Assembly (NCBI RefSeq): GCF_007786235.1
Contig: NZ_VNFK01000001.1
Span: 310,001-374,000 of the forward strand
Length of the DNA stretch: 64,000 bases
Direction: 5' to 3'
DNA from: Paenarthrobacter nitroguajacolicus
Lineage (GTDB): Bacteria; Actinomycetota; Actinomycetes; Actinomycetales; Micrococcaceae
Under the pieces are notes generated by a model, which had not been told where the DNA came from, ran no database searches, and saw only the letters and a program-made list of their open reading frames with translations. Of this stretch, positions 1 to 8,943 are shown piece after piece; positions within the stretch are counted from its first letter, which is position 1; every line of letters begins with the position of its first letter. Position numbers and translations under genes: made by a program.

Positions 1-417
1 TTGGCCCAGCTGGCCCACGGCCTGGACATCCCCGTAGGGCGATTCTTCATTGGCCAGGATGAATCAAAGTCCCCCGTGGTCCGCAGATCCGATCGACGCA
101 ACCTGAAGAACGTCACCCGCGAGTCCGTGGGCGAGGCAGTACATGAACTGCTGACCCCCAACCGCGATGGCAGCATCGAAGCACAATGGATCAGCACGCC
201 CCCAGGGCATGACACCAGCGACACCCCTTTTACGCACAGCGGTGAAGAGTTCTGCTACATCATCTCCGGCCGTAAAGACGTCTACTTGAACGGCGTCTGC
301 TACAGCCTCGAAGAGGGCGACTCCATCACCTACTCCTCAGAGATCCCGCACTGGTACAAGAACAGCTACGAAGAGGTATGCGTAGCCATCTGGGTCAACG
401 CACCACACGCGTGGTAA
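1..417 (+). CDS. XRE-cupin transcriptional regulator, 3' part only (PuuR-like architecture)
   Basis: This is the C-terminal 138 residues of a reading frame that is open at the window edge, so the true start and probably a helix-turn-helix domain lie upstream. The visible part opens with the end of an HTH region (AQLAHGLDIPVGRFF), then a linker and a cupin_2 beta-barrel at about residues 55-135 with the usual GEEFCYIISG and EEGDSITYSSEIPHWY blocks. XRE-cupin proteins sense a small metabolite in the cupin and control nearby catabolic or transport genes. The next gene on the same strand is a transporter followed by a catabolic operon, so control of that operon is a reasonable inference. The cupin assignment is firm; the HTH is assumed. 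Confidence 0.8.
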   Translation: MAQLAHGLDIPVGRFFIGQDESKSPVVRRSDRRNLKNVTRESVGEAVHELLTPNRDGSIEAQWISTPPGHDTSDTPFTHSGEEFCYIISGRKDVYLNGVCYSLEEGDSITYSSEIPHWYKNSYEEVCVAIWVNAPHAW

Positions 418-581
418 TCCTGCCGCCCCCGTACGGCGCCAGCGTTTTCCCTTAACTGTCCGGACACGACACCGTGGCCGCCGACACTCCTTGCCACTTT
501 CGCATCAAACGCCTCCTCAACCAGGCGTTGCTGCGTCATACCCTCCCACGCCCTCCGGGGCGTCAGCGTAAGGACACTTCC

Positions 582-1910
582 ATGCTCGACACACAAACGA
601 CGGACAGCGTAGTCCCGTCACCCAAAACCCAAGCATCGCCCCAAAAGAACGCAAAATTCACTCCCGAAGTCCGGAAAGGCCTCCTAGGCCTGGGCCTCGG
701 CAACGCCCTGGAATGGTACGACTGGATGGTCTTCGGCCTCCTGTCCGCCTTCATCGGGCCCAACTTCTTCCCCAACACCGATCCCCTCTCAGCCACGCTG
801 AACGCCCTGGCGGTGTTCGCCGTCGGATTCGCATTCCGTCCCTTGGGCGGCATCCTCCTGGGAACCCTGGCCGACCGGATCGGTCGGCGGCGGGTCATGC
901 TCCTCTCCATCATGCTGATGGCCGGCACCACCCTCATCATTGCCATCACCCCGAGTTACGCCACCATCGGCCCTGCGGCTGGCATCATCCTCCTGGTGTG
1001 CCGCGTCCTGCAGGGAATTTCAACGGGCATCGAAGCTCCGCTCTCCACCTCCCACGCCGTGGAACTGGCACCGGAAGGCCGCGAAGGCTACGTGGCAGGC
1101 ATCATGTCCTTCTATGTGAACATCGGCATCCTGCTCGCCTCGCTGATCAGTTTCCTGTGCAGCCTGGTCCTTGGCGGTGCAGCGATGGCCGAGTGGGGCT
1201 GGCGTGTTCCGTTCATCATCGGCGCCCTGTTCGGCTTCGTGGTGCTCTACCTCAGGCGTTCCCTGCCCGAAACCCTCAAACAAGAGGAAATGGCCAGCAA
1301 CACTCCCCGCGCAGTCTGGAAGGGGGTCGGAAAGCACTGGCTGTCCGTCCTCGCCATCATCTTCGTGGTGGGAGCAGCACAGGCCTACAACTACGCCTGG
1401 AACGTTGGCCTCCCCAGCGCAGCCCGCAGCGGTTTCAAGGAAGATCCCACCGCCGTCTTCGCGCTTACCACCATCCTGGGCGTCATCCTGGTGGTGGGCA
1501 GCTGGATCATCGGCAAGCTGGCCGACGGCAAGGCGATGTCCAAATGGTTCTTGGTCACCCGCATCCTGGCCATCCCGTCCGTGTTCCTCATGCTGATGTA
1601 CGTCCAGCCAGGCATCGGTGGCTTCGCCGCAGTCCTCTTGGGTGGCTCCATTGTCCTGGTCCTGAACATGACCCTCTACAACGTGGTCAGCTCATCCCTG
1701 ATGCCCAAGAACATCCGCGGCACCGGAGTGGCCCTTGGCTACGGAATCGGCGTCGCCCTCTTCGGCGGCACGGCCTCCTACCTACTGGTCTGGTTCCAAT
1801 CCTTGAACCTCACCTGGGTCTTCCCGGTCTACGTGGCCGTCCTCTCCATCCTCAGCATCGTTTTCTACCTCGCCGCACGCCGCTCCAACGGCATCTTCGT
1901 CGGAAAGTAA
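582..1910 (+). CDS. MFS transporter, metabolite:H+ symporter (MHS) type
   Basis: A 442-residue, 12-helix major facilitator. The motif GLGNALEWYDWMVFG near residue 35 and the loop DRIGRRRVML after the second helix are typical of the metabolite:H+ symporter subfamily (citrate, alpha-ketoglutarate, shikimate and proline/betaine carriers). I place the start at ATG 582, 11 bases after a GTAAGGA ribosome site; an in-frame GTG at 474 would add 36 residues unlike the family and has no ribosome site. It sits 9 bp before the FAD oxidoreductase gene and leads the operon, so it probably imports the pathway substrate, likely an organic acid or zwitterion. The substrate cannot be read from the sequence. 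Confidence 0.88.
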   Translation: MLDTQTTDSVVPSPKTQASPQKNAKFTPEVRKGLLGLGLGNALEWYDWMVFGLLSAFIGPNFFPNTDPLSATLNALAVFAVGFAFRPLGGILLGTLADRIGRRRVMLLSIMLMAGTTLIIAITPSYATIGPAAGIILLVCRVLQGISTGIEAPLSTSHAVELAPEGREGYVAGIMSFYVNIGILLASLISFLCSLVLGGAAMAEWGWRVPFIIGALFGFVVLYLRRSLPETLKQEEMASNTPRAVWKGVGKHWLSVLAIIFVVGAAQAYNYAWNVGLPSAARSGFKEDPTAVFALTTILGVILVVGSWIIGKLADGKAMSKWFLVTRILAIPSVFLMLMYVQPGIGGFAAVLLGGSIVLVLNMTLYNVVSSSLMPKNIRGTGVALGYGIGVALFGGTASYLLVWFQSLNLTWVFPVYVAVLSILSIVFYLAARRSNGIFVGK

Positions 1911-1919
1911 GGACTCCCC

Positions 1920-3302
1920 ATGAACACGCTTGAACACAGCACATCCATTGAACTCAGCACTTCGACGGCGGACCTCACTGCCCCGGTCATCTCCCGTTCC
2001 GATGTCCTGGTGGTTGGTGGTGGCCCCGCAGGCGTCGCCGCCGCCGTCACCGCAGCCCGCTCAGGCGCCAAGGTCACGCTCCTGGAGCGCTACTCCTCCT
2101 TGGGTGGCCTTGCCTCCGGCGGCATGGTCCTGGTGCTCGACGACATGATCAACGGCCAGGAAATCACCGTCACCGGCATCGTCTCCGAGTATGTGGAACG
2201 CCTGCAGAAGCTGGGCCTGGCCATCGTTCCGCCCGCCGATGACCGGAGGACCTCCGAGGAACTCTGGAACAAGTGGGGCCGCTACGGCACCTTCGACTTC
2301 CACTCCCACACCAACCCCAAGCCCATCTGCTACGCCGCAGCGTTCGATCCCGACGGCTGGAAGCGAGTGTCCAACGACCTCGTCCGCGAAGCCGGCGTGG
2401 ACCTGCGCCTGCACTCCTGGTTCTCCCGTCCCATCGTGGACAACGGCGTGATCAAGGGCGTCATCTGCGAAACAAAACTTGGCCCGCAGGCTTTCATGGC
2501 CGACGTCGTCATCGACACCACCGGCGACATCGACGTCGCTTCCCGTGCCGGCGCCAGCTACGCCAAGGACAACTACCTCACCACGCTGGTCTTCCGCCTG
2601 GGCAACGTAGACACCAAAGCCGCAGAAGCCTTCGAGCAGGCCAACCCCAAGGAAGCCCGGGCCATCAACCGCAAGATCAAGCGTCTCCTCGGCGGTGCCT
2701 GGGAACTGTGGTGGCTCAAGACCCCCATCGACGGCGTGGTCTGGTGCAACGCCCCGCACATGTCAGGCTTCGACGGCGTCGACCCCGCCGACATGACGGC
2801 TGCGGAATTCGCCGCCCGGGACCGCATCTCCGAGGCCGTGGACTACGTCCGCGCCAACCTCCCCGGTTTCGAAAACTGCTACATGCTGGACGTCGCCTCC
2901 CAGATGGGTGTCCGCCAGACCCGCCTCCTGCAGGGCGAGTACGTCATGACCAAGGACGATGTCACGCAGCGCCGCCACTTCGAGGACACCGTGGCCCGCG
3001 GCCGCGATTACTACTACCCGTACCGCTCGCTGCTGCCCAAGGAAGTGGACCAGCTCCTGGTGGCCGGCCGCCACTACTCCGCAACACCGGAGGCGCAGAA
3101 GATGTCCCGTGAAATTCCGCCTTGCATGGCCATGGGCCAAGCCGTCGGCGTGGCGGCAGCACTCGCCGTCGAGAACAACGTCCTGGTCCGCGACGTCGCG
3201 GCAGCGGACATCCAGCTAGGCATGCGCCGCCACAGTGCAGACCCGGGCGACGTCCCGTCGTCGAACGCCACCGTCGACGCGACCGCAGCGGTGCCGGCAT
3301 GA
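1920..3302 (+). CDS. FAD-dependent oxidoreductase (FAD_oxidored/PF12831-like)
   Basis: A 460-residue flavoprotein. An N-terminal Rossmann fold starts at about residue 27 with the dinucleotide motif VVGGGPAGVAAA (residues 31-42) followed by an acidic residue at the end of the second strand (TLLERYSS). Further FAD-family blocks are GGLASGGMVL, DTTGDIDVASRAGA and, near the end, LLVAGRHYS..PPCMAMGQAVGVAAALA, which resembles the PF12831 family. It probably dehydrogenates or reduces a pathway intermediate, with the ferredoxin at 8659 as a possible electron partner. The start at 1920 lies 9 bp after the transporter stop, behind AAGGA. The stop overlaps the next start (ATGA), so translation is coupled. 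Substrate unknown. Confidence 0.82.
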   Translation: MNTLEHSTSIELSTSTADLTAPVISRSDVLVVGGGPAGVAAAVTAARSGAKVTLLERYSSLGGLASGGMVLVLDDMINGQEITVTGIVSEYVERLQKLGLAIVPPADDRRTSEELWNKWGRYGTFDFHSHTNPKPICYAAAFDPDGWKRVSNDLVREAGVDLRLHSWFSRPIVDNGVIKGVICETKLGPQAFMADVVIDTTGDIDVASRAGASYAKDNYLTTLVFRLGNVDTKAAEAFEQANPKEARAINRKIKRLLGGAWELWWLKTPIDGVVWCNAPHMSGFDGVDPADMTAAEFAARDRISEAVDYVRANLPGFENCYMLDVASQMGVRQTRLLQGEYVMTKDDVTQRRHFEDTVARGRDYYYPYRSLLPKEVDQLLVAGRHYSATPEAQKMSREIPPCMAMGQAVGVAAALAVENNVLVRDVAAADIQLGMRRHSADPGDVPSSNATVDATAAVPA

Positions 3303-4567
3303 GCACCGTGACTTTGGATACCGAGGCCCTGGAACAGGCAACGGAAAACACGACGGCGGCACTCGCCGCGGCTGCCCCGGCAACTACCCCGCTCCCTCTG
3401 GACGGGATCAAGATCGTGGACTTCACACAGGTGTTCATGGGCCCGTCCTGCACGCAACTGCTGGGCGATTACGGCGCGGACATCATCAAGGTGGAACGCC
3501 CAGGCGCCGGAGACATTTCTCGCAACTCGTTCCCGGACCAGGACGGCCAGGACAACCCGATCTTCCTGTCCATCAACCGGAACAAACGCAGCGTCTCCGT
3601 GGATACCCGCACCGAAGAAGGCCGCGGGGTGCTGCACCGGCTCATGGCTGGCGCGGATGTGGTTGTCAGCAACTTCCGCTCCGGCGTCATGGAACGCATG
3701 GGCTTCGGCTACGAGGAACTCAAGGCCACCAACCCCGGCATCATCTGGGCCTCCGGTACCGGCTTCGGACCCGCTGGACCGTACTCGCACAAGGGCGGCC
3801 AGGACGCGATCGCCCAGGCCTACTCAGGGGTGATGTGGCGCCGCGAGTCCGAGGACACCAAACCGGCCATCTACCCCACCACACTGTGCGACTACATCAC
3901 CGGCATGCACCTCATGCAGGGCATCCTGCTGGCGCTGCGAACCCGGGAGACGTCAGGCACCGGCCAAAAGGTGGAAGTGACCATGTACGACTCCATGCTG
4001 CACCTGCAAATGCAGGAGGCCTGCATGCAGCTCAACCGGGGCTACGAGGTCAACTGGGGCGCCATGCCCCTGAGCGGCGTCTTCGAAACCACCGACGGCG
4101 CCGTGTGCATGGTGGGCGGTTTCACCCCGGACCCGCTGGCCAGGATCTCCGACGCGCTGGGACTGGACGAAGACCTGACACGGCGTCCCGAGTTCTCAAG
4201 CCTCGAGCAGCAGTTCAAGAACAAGCCCGCCTTGCAGGCGATCTTCCGCGAGCGCATCGCCACCAACTCCACCGAATACTGGACTCACCAGCTCGAGGAG
4301 CAGGGGCTGCTCAATGCTCCCGTGCACACCCTGGAGCAGGCACTTGCTGATGCACAGACGGAGGCCAACGGCATGATCGTGGAAGCGGAACACCCCTCCG
4401 TGGGTACGGTCCGCATGCTGAACGCCCCCATCCGGCTCTCGGCGACCCCTCCGACGATCCGCCGTGCCGCGCCCCGCCTTGGCGAGCATAACGTGGAGGT
4501 CCTGTTGGAGAACGGCTTCGATGCGGACACCATCGAACGCCTGCAGCAATTGGGAGTCCTCCGATGA
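3299..4567 (+). CDS. CaiB/BaiF (class III) CoA-transferase
   Basis: A 422-residue family III CoA-transferase, which moves CoA between carboxylic acids. Visible signatures are the N-terminal PLPLDGIKIVDFTQVFMGP, the block LGDYGADIIKVERPGAGD, NRNKRSVSVDTRTEEGR and the active-site region GGQDAIAQAYSG. The aspartate there is residue 169 from the chosen start, matching the number of the catalytic Asp in formyl-CoA transferase. The start ATG overlaps the previous stop by four bases (ATGA); longer in-frame starts upstream run inside the FAD gene and are rejected. The following gene is an enoyl-CoA hydratase, so the pair resembles CaiB/CaiD logic: activate an acid as a CoA thioester, then hydrate or isomerise it. 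Confidence 0.9.
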   Translation: MSTVTLDTEALEQATENTTAALAAAAPATTPLPLDGIKIVDFTQVFMGPSCTQLLGDYGADIIKVERPGAGDISRNSFPDQDGQDNPIFLSINRNKRSVSVDTRTEEGRGVLHRLMAGADVVVSNFRSGVMERMGFGYEELKATNPGIIWASGTGFGPAGPYSHKGGQDAIAQAYSGVMWRRESEDTKPAIYPTTLCDYITGMHLMQGILLALRTRETSGTGQKVEVTMYDSMLHLQMQEACMQLNRGYEVNWGAMPLSGVFETTDGAVCMVGGFTPDPLARISDALGLDEDLTRRPEFSSLEQQFKNKPALQAIFRERIATNSTEYWTHQLEEQGLLNAPVHTLEQALADAQTEANGMIVEAEHPSVGTVRMLNAPIRLSATPPTIRRAAPRLGEHNVEVLLENGFDADTIERLQQLGVLR

Positions 4568-5370
4568 CCGCCTCGGTTGAGGAGCGCGTTGACGCCGTCA
4601 CCCTCACTATCGAGAACCACGTGGCAACGGTGGTCATCGACCGCCAGCACGTGCTCAACGCCGTGGACGCCACCGCCCAGGCCAAGCTCAATGAGACCTG
4701 GGACCAGCTGGAGGGCGATTCTTCAGTCCGTGCCGTGGTTATTACCGGTGCCGGTTCACGTGCTTTCTCGGTGGGCGCGGACATGTCCGCGGCAGCCGTG
4801 GACAAGACCGGGTTGGAATACTGGGCGGGCCTGGATCCCAACGGCTTTGGCGGCCTGAGCCTTCGCACCACACTGGATGTCCCCGTGATCGCCCGTGTCA
4901 ACGGCTACGCCCTGGGCGGCGGCATGGAGATGGTGCTCGGCGCAGACATCGTGGTGGCGGCCGATACCGCGAAGTTCGGCCTGACCGAGCCCCGGGTTGG
5001 GCGATTGGCGCTCGACGGCGGCATCCACCAGTTGGTGCGGCGGATCCCCTACACACAGGCCATGGGCATGTTGCTGACCGGCCGAAAAGCGGACGCTGCC
5101 GAGATGCGGTCCATGGGCTTGGTCAACGAGGTAGTTCCCGCTGAAGAGCTCGACGCCGCGGTGCAGCGCTGGGTGGACCAGATCCTCGCCTGCGCCCCCA
5201 CGTCAGTCCGGGCCGTGAAGCAGATGGTCACCCAGACCACCCATCTCACGGCCAAGGAAGCTCGCGGGCTGCGCCTCCCCGCCCTGATGGCGGCCCTGGA
5301 CAGCGAGGACTCAGCCGAAGGCGTCCGGGCTTTCCAGGAAAAGCGTCCGCCGGTCTGGCCTGGCCGCTGA
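4564..5370 (+). CDS. Enoyl-CoA hydratase/isomerase family protein
   Basis: A 268-residue crotonase-fold protein. The oxyanion-hole segments are recognisable: RAFSVGADMSA (about residues 63-74) and NGYALGGGMEMVLGADIVVAA (about 113-134), followed by the acidic segment KFGLTEPRVGRLALDGG. Family members hydrate, isomerise or cleave enoyl-CoA thioesters. It overlaps the CoA-transferase by four bases and its own stop overlaps a possible ATG of the next gene (TGATG), so it is part of the same transcript. The likely substrate is the CoA ester made by the neighbouring transferase. Which crotonase reaction it performs cannot be decided here. Confidence 0.9.
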   Translation: MTASVEERVDAVTLTIENHVATVVIDRQHVLNAVDATAQAKLNETWDQLEGDSSVRAVVITGAGSRAFSVGADMSAAAVDKTGLEYWAGLDPNGFGGLSLRTTLDVPVIARVNGYALGGGMEMVLGADIVVAADTAKFGLTEPRVGRLALDGGIHQLVRRIPYTQAMGMLLTGRKADAAEMRSMGLVNEVVPAEELDAAVQRWVDQILACAPTSVRAVKQMVTQTTHLTAKEARGLRLPALMAALDSEDSAEGVRAFQEKRPPVWPGR

Positions 5371-5402
5371 TGCAAGACACGAACGATCAGAAGGAGATAC
5401 CG

Positions 5403-6338
5403 GTGACGCAGACTGCTGCGCGCGAATCCCTGGCCCCCGGCGTGTGGGGCGTTGTTGCCACGCCGTTCCAGGGCAGCACATTGGATGTGGACCTGGACAG
5501 CTTGTCGGAGCTCGTGGAACATTACCAAGCCATCGGGGCCACCGGGCTCACGGTCTTGGGCGTCTTCGGGGAAGCAGCCGCCTTGACGGTGGAGGAACGC
5601 CGCCAGGTCTTGGAAACCGTCGTCGAGTGCACCTCCCTTCCGCTGGTGGTGGGTGTGACCGCCCTGGCCACCCGGCCGGCCATCGAAGAAGTCCTCGCAG
5701 CACAGGACGTGGCCGAAACCAGGCTCGCAGCTGTGATGGTGCAGGCCAACTCGGCCAAGCAAGAGACGGTGATCGCCCATCTGGACGCCATCCACCGCGC
5801 CACCGGAGCCAAGGTCGTCTTGCAGGACTACCCGCTGGCCAGTGGCGTCAGCATCCCCACCAAGGCCCTGATCTCAGTGGTGAACGCCTGCGAGTACGTT
5901 ATTGCCGTCAAGGCCGAAGCACCGCCCACCAGCGTGGCGATCGCGGAACTGAGTGCCGCCGTCGAGGTTTCGATCTTCGGCGGCCTGGGCGGGCAGGGGC
6001 TGCTGGACGAACTCATGGCCGGCGCGGCGGGAGCCATGACCGGTTTCTCCTATCCGGAGGCACTCATCGCCTGTGTTCAGGCGTGGCAGGAGGACGGCTA
6101 CGAGGCCGCCCACCGCGAGTTGCTTCCGTACCTGCCGTTGATCAATTTCGAGCAGCAGGCCAAGGTGGCGTTGGCCATCCGCAAGGAATGCCTTCGCGAA
6201 CGTGGCCTCATCAAGGACTCCGGGGTCCGGGCACCCGCGGCAGGCTTCCCTGAAGGCCTCCGCAACAGCATGGGCACGCACCTTCGCGAAGCCGCCGCGG
6301 CACTCGATGCCGCGAAGACCACAGTGGGGAGCTTCTGA
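5403..6338 (+). CDS. Dihydrodipicolinate synthase (DapA)-family aldolase/dehydratase
   Basis: A 311-residue TIM-barrel lyase of the DapA/N-acetylneuraminate lyase superfamily, which forms a Schiff base with a 2-oxo acid. The Schiff-base lysine is K170 in IAVKAEAPPT and the proton-relay tyrosine is Y143 in LQDYPLASG. The GTG start at 5403 is preferred because AAGGAGATACCG precedes it; an in-frame ATG at 5370 overlaps the previous stop but lacks that spacing. It is not the lysine-biosynthesis enzyme by context: catabolic relatives include 2-keto-3-deoxy sugar acid dehydratases, hydroxyproline-pathway deaminase and hydratase-aldolases. Upstream of an SDR and an aldehyde dehydrogenase, an aldehyde- or semialdehyde-forming step is likely. 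Confidence 0.85.
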   Translation: MTQTAARESLAPGVWGVVATPFQGSTLDVDLDSLSELVEHYQAIGATGLTVLGVFGEAAALTVEERRQVLETVVECTSLPLVVGVTALATRPAIEEVLAAQDVAETRLAAVMVQANSAKQETVIAHLDAIHRATGAKVVLQDYPLASGVSIPTKALISVVNACEYVIAVKAEAPPTSVAIAELSAAVEVSIFGGLGGQGLLDELMAGAAGAMTGFSYPEALIACVQAWQEDGYEAAHRELLPYLPLINFEQQAKVALAIRKECLRERGLIKDSGVRAPAAGFPEGLRNSMGTHLREAAAALDAAKTTVGSF

Positions 6339-7141
6339 TGGATCTGGGAATCTCCGGAAAGACAGCCTTGGTAGCCGCTTCCACGGGTGGGCTGGGCTTG
6401 GCCGTGGCCCGCGCTTTGGCGGCCGAAGGCGTACGGGTGGCCATCGTCGGCCGACGTCGGGACCGTGCCAAGGAAATCGTGGCTGAATTGCAGGCTGCTT
6501 ATGGAACCAGCGCTACAGGTTTCGACGCCATCGCCATCGAAGCCGACCTCACCACGGACGAGGGCATCGAATCCGCCGTCGACCAGACCGTAGCGGACCT
6601 TGGACCCATTGACATCCTCGTCCTCAACGGTCCCGGGCCCAAACCGGGTGCGGCCGCGACACTGAGCGCCGACGACATCGCTGCGGCCTTTGACCTTCTG
6701 GTCAAGCCCCACCATGCGCTGGTCTCCCACACCTTGCCCGGGATGAGGGAAAGGCGCTGGGGCCGCATCCTCGCCATCGGATCCAGCGGCGTCACAGCCC
6801 CACTGCCCAACCTGGCCGTGTCCAATACCGGTCGCGCCGCCTTGGCCGGTTACCTCAAGACACTCGCCGCCGAGGTGGCCTTGGACGAAGTGACCGTGAA
6901 CCTGCTCCTCCCCGGCCGGATCGCGACGGACCGCGTTGCCCAGCTGGATCACGCCGCCGCCAAGCGGCGCGGCACCACGGCCGAAGAGATCCGGCTCGAA
7001 TCGCGCAAGACCATCCCTGCCCGCCGCTATGGTGAACCCGCCGAGTTCGGTGCCGCTGCCGCCTTCCTGTGCAGTGCCCCGGCGTCGTACATCACTGGCG
7101 TCGCACTCAGGTGCGACGGCGGCCTGATCCGCAGCCTCTAG
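6338..7141 (+). CDS. SDR-family protein lacking the canonical Tyr-Lys pair
   Basis: A 267-residue short-chain dehydrogenase/reductase fold protein. The cofactor-binding glycine motif is ASTGGLGLAVA near residues 14-24 and an NGPGPKPG segment replaces the usual NNAG. The active-site region reads PLPNLAVSNTGRAALAGYLKTLA: where YxxxK is expected the chain has S162 and R166. A known SDR subgroup annotated as beta-ketoacyl reductase-like shares this PNLxxSNxxRAxL pattern and lacks most catalytic residues. The start overlaps the previous stop (TGATG). It may act on an unusual substrate, use different chemistry or have a non-redox role in the pathway. Confidence 0.85.
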   Translation: MDLGISGKTALVAASTGGLGLAVARALAAEGVRVAIVGRRRDRAKEIVAELQAAYGTSATGFDAIAIEADLTTDEGIESAVDQTVADLGPIDILVLNGPGPKPGAAATLSADDIAAAFDLLVKPHHALVSHTLPGMRERRWGRILAIGSSGVTAPLPNLAVSNTGRAALAGYLKTLAAEVALDEVTVNLLLPGRIATDRVAQLDHAAAKRRGTTAEEIRLESRKTIPARRYGEPAEFGAAAAFLCSAPASYITGVALRCDGGLIRSL

Positions 7142-7167
7142 CCCCCACTATTCTTCAAAGGAAAACG

Positions 7168-8652
7168 ATGACGTTCACAGCCCTTGCCCCCGAAGCGAAG
7201 AGCCTCACCTCCCAGCAGGACATCACTGCCCAACACCTCATCAACGGCGAATGGCTCGGTGAACCGGACACCCAGCGGATGAACCCGGCGCGGCCAGGCG
7301 AAGCCGCGGCCCTCTCCCCCAGCGGCACAGCCGATGACGTTGACGCGGCCATTACCGCCGCGGCAGCAGCACAGCCAGCGTGGGCGACCCTCCCCGCACC
7401 GTCCCGCGGCGCCATCCTCATAGCGGCCGGCAACCTGCTCATGGAACGCCAGACTGCCATCGCCGAGGACTTGGTCCGCGAAGAAGGCAAAACCCTGGCT
7501 GAGGCCAAGGGCGAGGTCAAGCGTGCCTCGGACGTGCTGCGCTTCTTCGGCTCCCTCGGCTGGGCTGCTACCGGTGAGGTACTGCCCAGCGGCCTGCCGG
7601 ACACCACCATCACCACTCGCCGTGAGGCATTGGGCGTGGTGGGCCTGATTACGCCGTGGAACTTCCCCATCGCCATCCCGGCATGGAAGACCGCTCCGGC
7701 CCTGATCAGCGGGAACGCGGTAGTCATCAAACCTGCCGAGCTGACCCCGTTGTCCGCGACACACTTGGCGCGCGCCCTCCAGGATGCCGGGTTGCCCGCG
7801 GGCGTATTCAACGTCGTGCACGGCAAGGGCCGCGTGGTGGGCGACGCCCTGGCCCGCGACGCCCGCATCGCAGGGCTGTCCTTCACCGGTTCCACCAACG
7901 TGGGCCTTGGGCTGCAGGACATCCTCAATGCCCGCCGTGCCCGCGTCCAACTGGAAATGGGTGGCAAGAACGGCGTCCTGGTCCTCGATGACGCCGACGC
8001 CCGCAACGCCGCGCAGGTAGTCGCTGCGGGTGCTTTCGGACTGACCGGCCAAGCCTGCACGGCGACCTCCCGTGTGTACGTCACCCCGGGCATTCGTGCA
8101 GCGTTCCTTCAGGCGCTCACCGAAGAGGCTGCGGCCTACACCACCGGGTATGGCCTTGATCCCGCTGTCCGTATGGGCGCCGTGGTGAGCAGGCAGCAGT
8201 TCGAGCAGGACCAGGCTGCGGTGCGGACCGCCGTCGAACGCGGTGCGACGCTGCTGCACGGTAATGTCGACGGCGATCCCAGCGGCCCGCTGTTCTTCCC
8301 GGCGGCGATTCTCACCGACCTGCCGTTTGATGACGCGGCCGTGACGGAGGAGATCTTCGGGCCGGTAGTCGCCGTGCTTGAGGTGCCCGACTATGAAGCA
8401 GGCCTCGCTGCCATCAACGATTCCCGCTACGGCCTCACCGCCGGCATCTGCACGGACTCGCTGGCCCTCGCAACGGACTTTGCCGCCCGAGCACAGGCCG
8501 GCGTGGTGAAGGTCAACCGTCCCACGGCGGGTCTGGACCTTAACGTCCCGTTCGGCGGCGTGAAGGACTCCTCCACCAACACGTTCCGCGAACAAGGACG
8601 GTCCGCCTTGGACTTCTTCACGTGGGGCAAAACCGTATACACGGGTATTTAG
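7168..8652 (+). CDS. Aldehyde dehydrogenase, 2,5-dioxovalerate (KGSADH)-like
   Basis: A 494-residue NAD(P)-dependent aldehyde dehydrogenase. The general base is E263 in LEMGGKNGVL and the nucleophile is C297 in GLTGQACTATSRV. The cofactor region GLITPWNFPIAIPAWKTAPAL and the C-terminal block PFGGVKDSSTNTFREQGRSALDFFTWGKTVYTG are like alpha-ketoglutarate-semialdehyde and related dehydrogenases. ATG 7168 follows AAAGGA at 7157; an in-frame start at 7069 inside the SDR gene is rejected. It would oxidise the aldehyde produced by the DapA-family lyase to an acid. The DapA-lyase plus KGSADH pairing is typical of sugar acid and hydroxyproline routes, but the CoA genes upstream do not belong to those pathways. 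Confidence 0.9.
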   Translation: MTFTALAPEAKSLTSQQDITAQHLINGEWLGEPDTQRMNPARPGEAAALSPSGTADDVDAAITAAAAAQPAWATLPAPSRGAILIAAGNLLMERQTAIAEDLVREEGKTLAEAKGEVKRASDVLRFFGSLGWAATGEVLPSGLPDTTITTRREALGVVGLITPWNFPIAIPAWKTAPALISGNAVVIKPAELTPLSATHLARALQDAGLPAGVFNVVHGKGRVVGDALARDARIAGLSFTGSTNVGLGLQDILNARRARVQLEMGGKNGVLVLDDADARNAAQVVAAGAFGLTGQACTATSRVYVTPGIRAAFLQALTEEAAAYTTGYGLDPAVRMGAVVSRQQFEQDQAAVRTAVERGATLLHGNVDGDPSGPLFFPAAILTDLPFDDAAVTEEIFGPVVAVLEVPDYEAGLAAINDSRYGLTAGICTDSLALATDFAARAQAGVVKVNRPTAGLDLNVPFGGVKDSSTNTFREQGRSALDFFTWGKTVYTGI

Positions 8653-8658
8653 CACGCC

Positions 8659-8943
8659 ATGAGCTACGTGATCGCCCAGCCCTGCGTGGATGTCAAAGAC
8701 AAGGCGTGCATTGACGAATGCCCGGTGGATTGCATCTACGAGGGCGAACGCTCGCTCTATATCCACCCATCGGAGTGCGTGGACTGCGGCGCGTGCGATC
8801 CCGTGTGTCCTGTCGAGGCGATCTACTACGCGGACGACGTCCCGGACGAGTGGGCAGACTACGTGCGGGCGAACGCGGAGTTCTTCGAGGATTCGGCCCG
8901 CGACCATCCTGTGGTCGCGGCCGAACCCTTGCGGGTTGGCTAG
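8659..8943 (+). CDS. 7Fe ferredoxin ([3Fe-4S][4Fe-4S], FdxA-type)
   Basis: A 94-residue ferredoxin with two cluster-binding blocks: CVDVKDKACIDECPVDCIYEG in the first third and CVDCGACDPVCPVEAIYY at about residues 40-57. Cysteine spacing fits the seven-iron ferredoxins common in actinobacteria. It starts 6 bp after the aldehyde dehydrogenase stop, so it is cotranscribed, and could carry electrons to or from the FAD oxidoreductase at 1920. Its last codons overlap by four bases the 3' end of the convergent response regulator gene. Confidence 0.93.
   Translation: MSYVIAQPCVDVKDKACIDECPVDCIYEGERSLYIHPSECVDCGACDPVCPVEAIYYADDVPDEWADYVRANAEFFEDSARDHPVVAAEPLRVG

Noticed and set aside
457..466. TGTCCGGACA palindrome upstream of the MFS gene at 582
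   Set aside because: Ten bases of palindrome are weak evidence in GC-rich DNA and no second copy or clear promoter was seen nearby, though it could be an XRE-cupin site.
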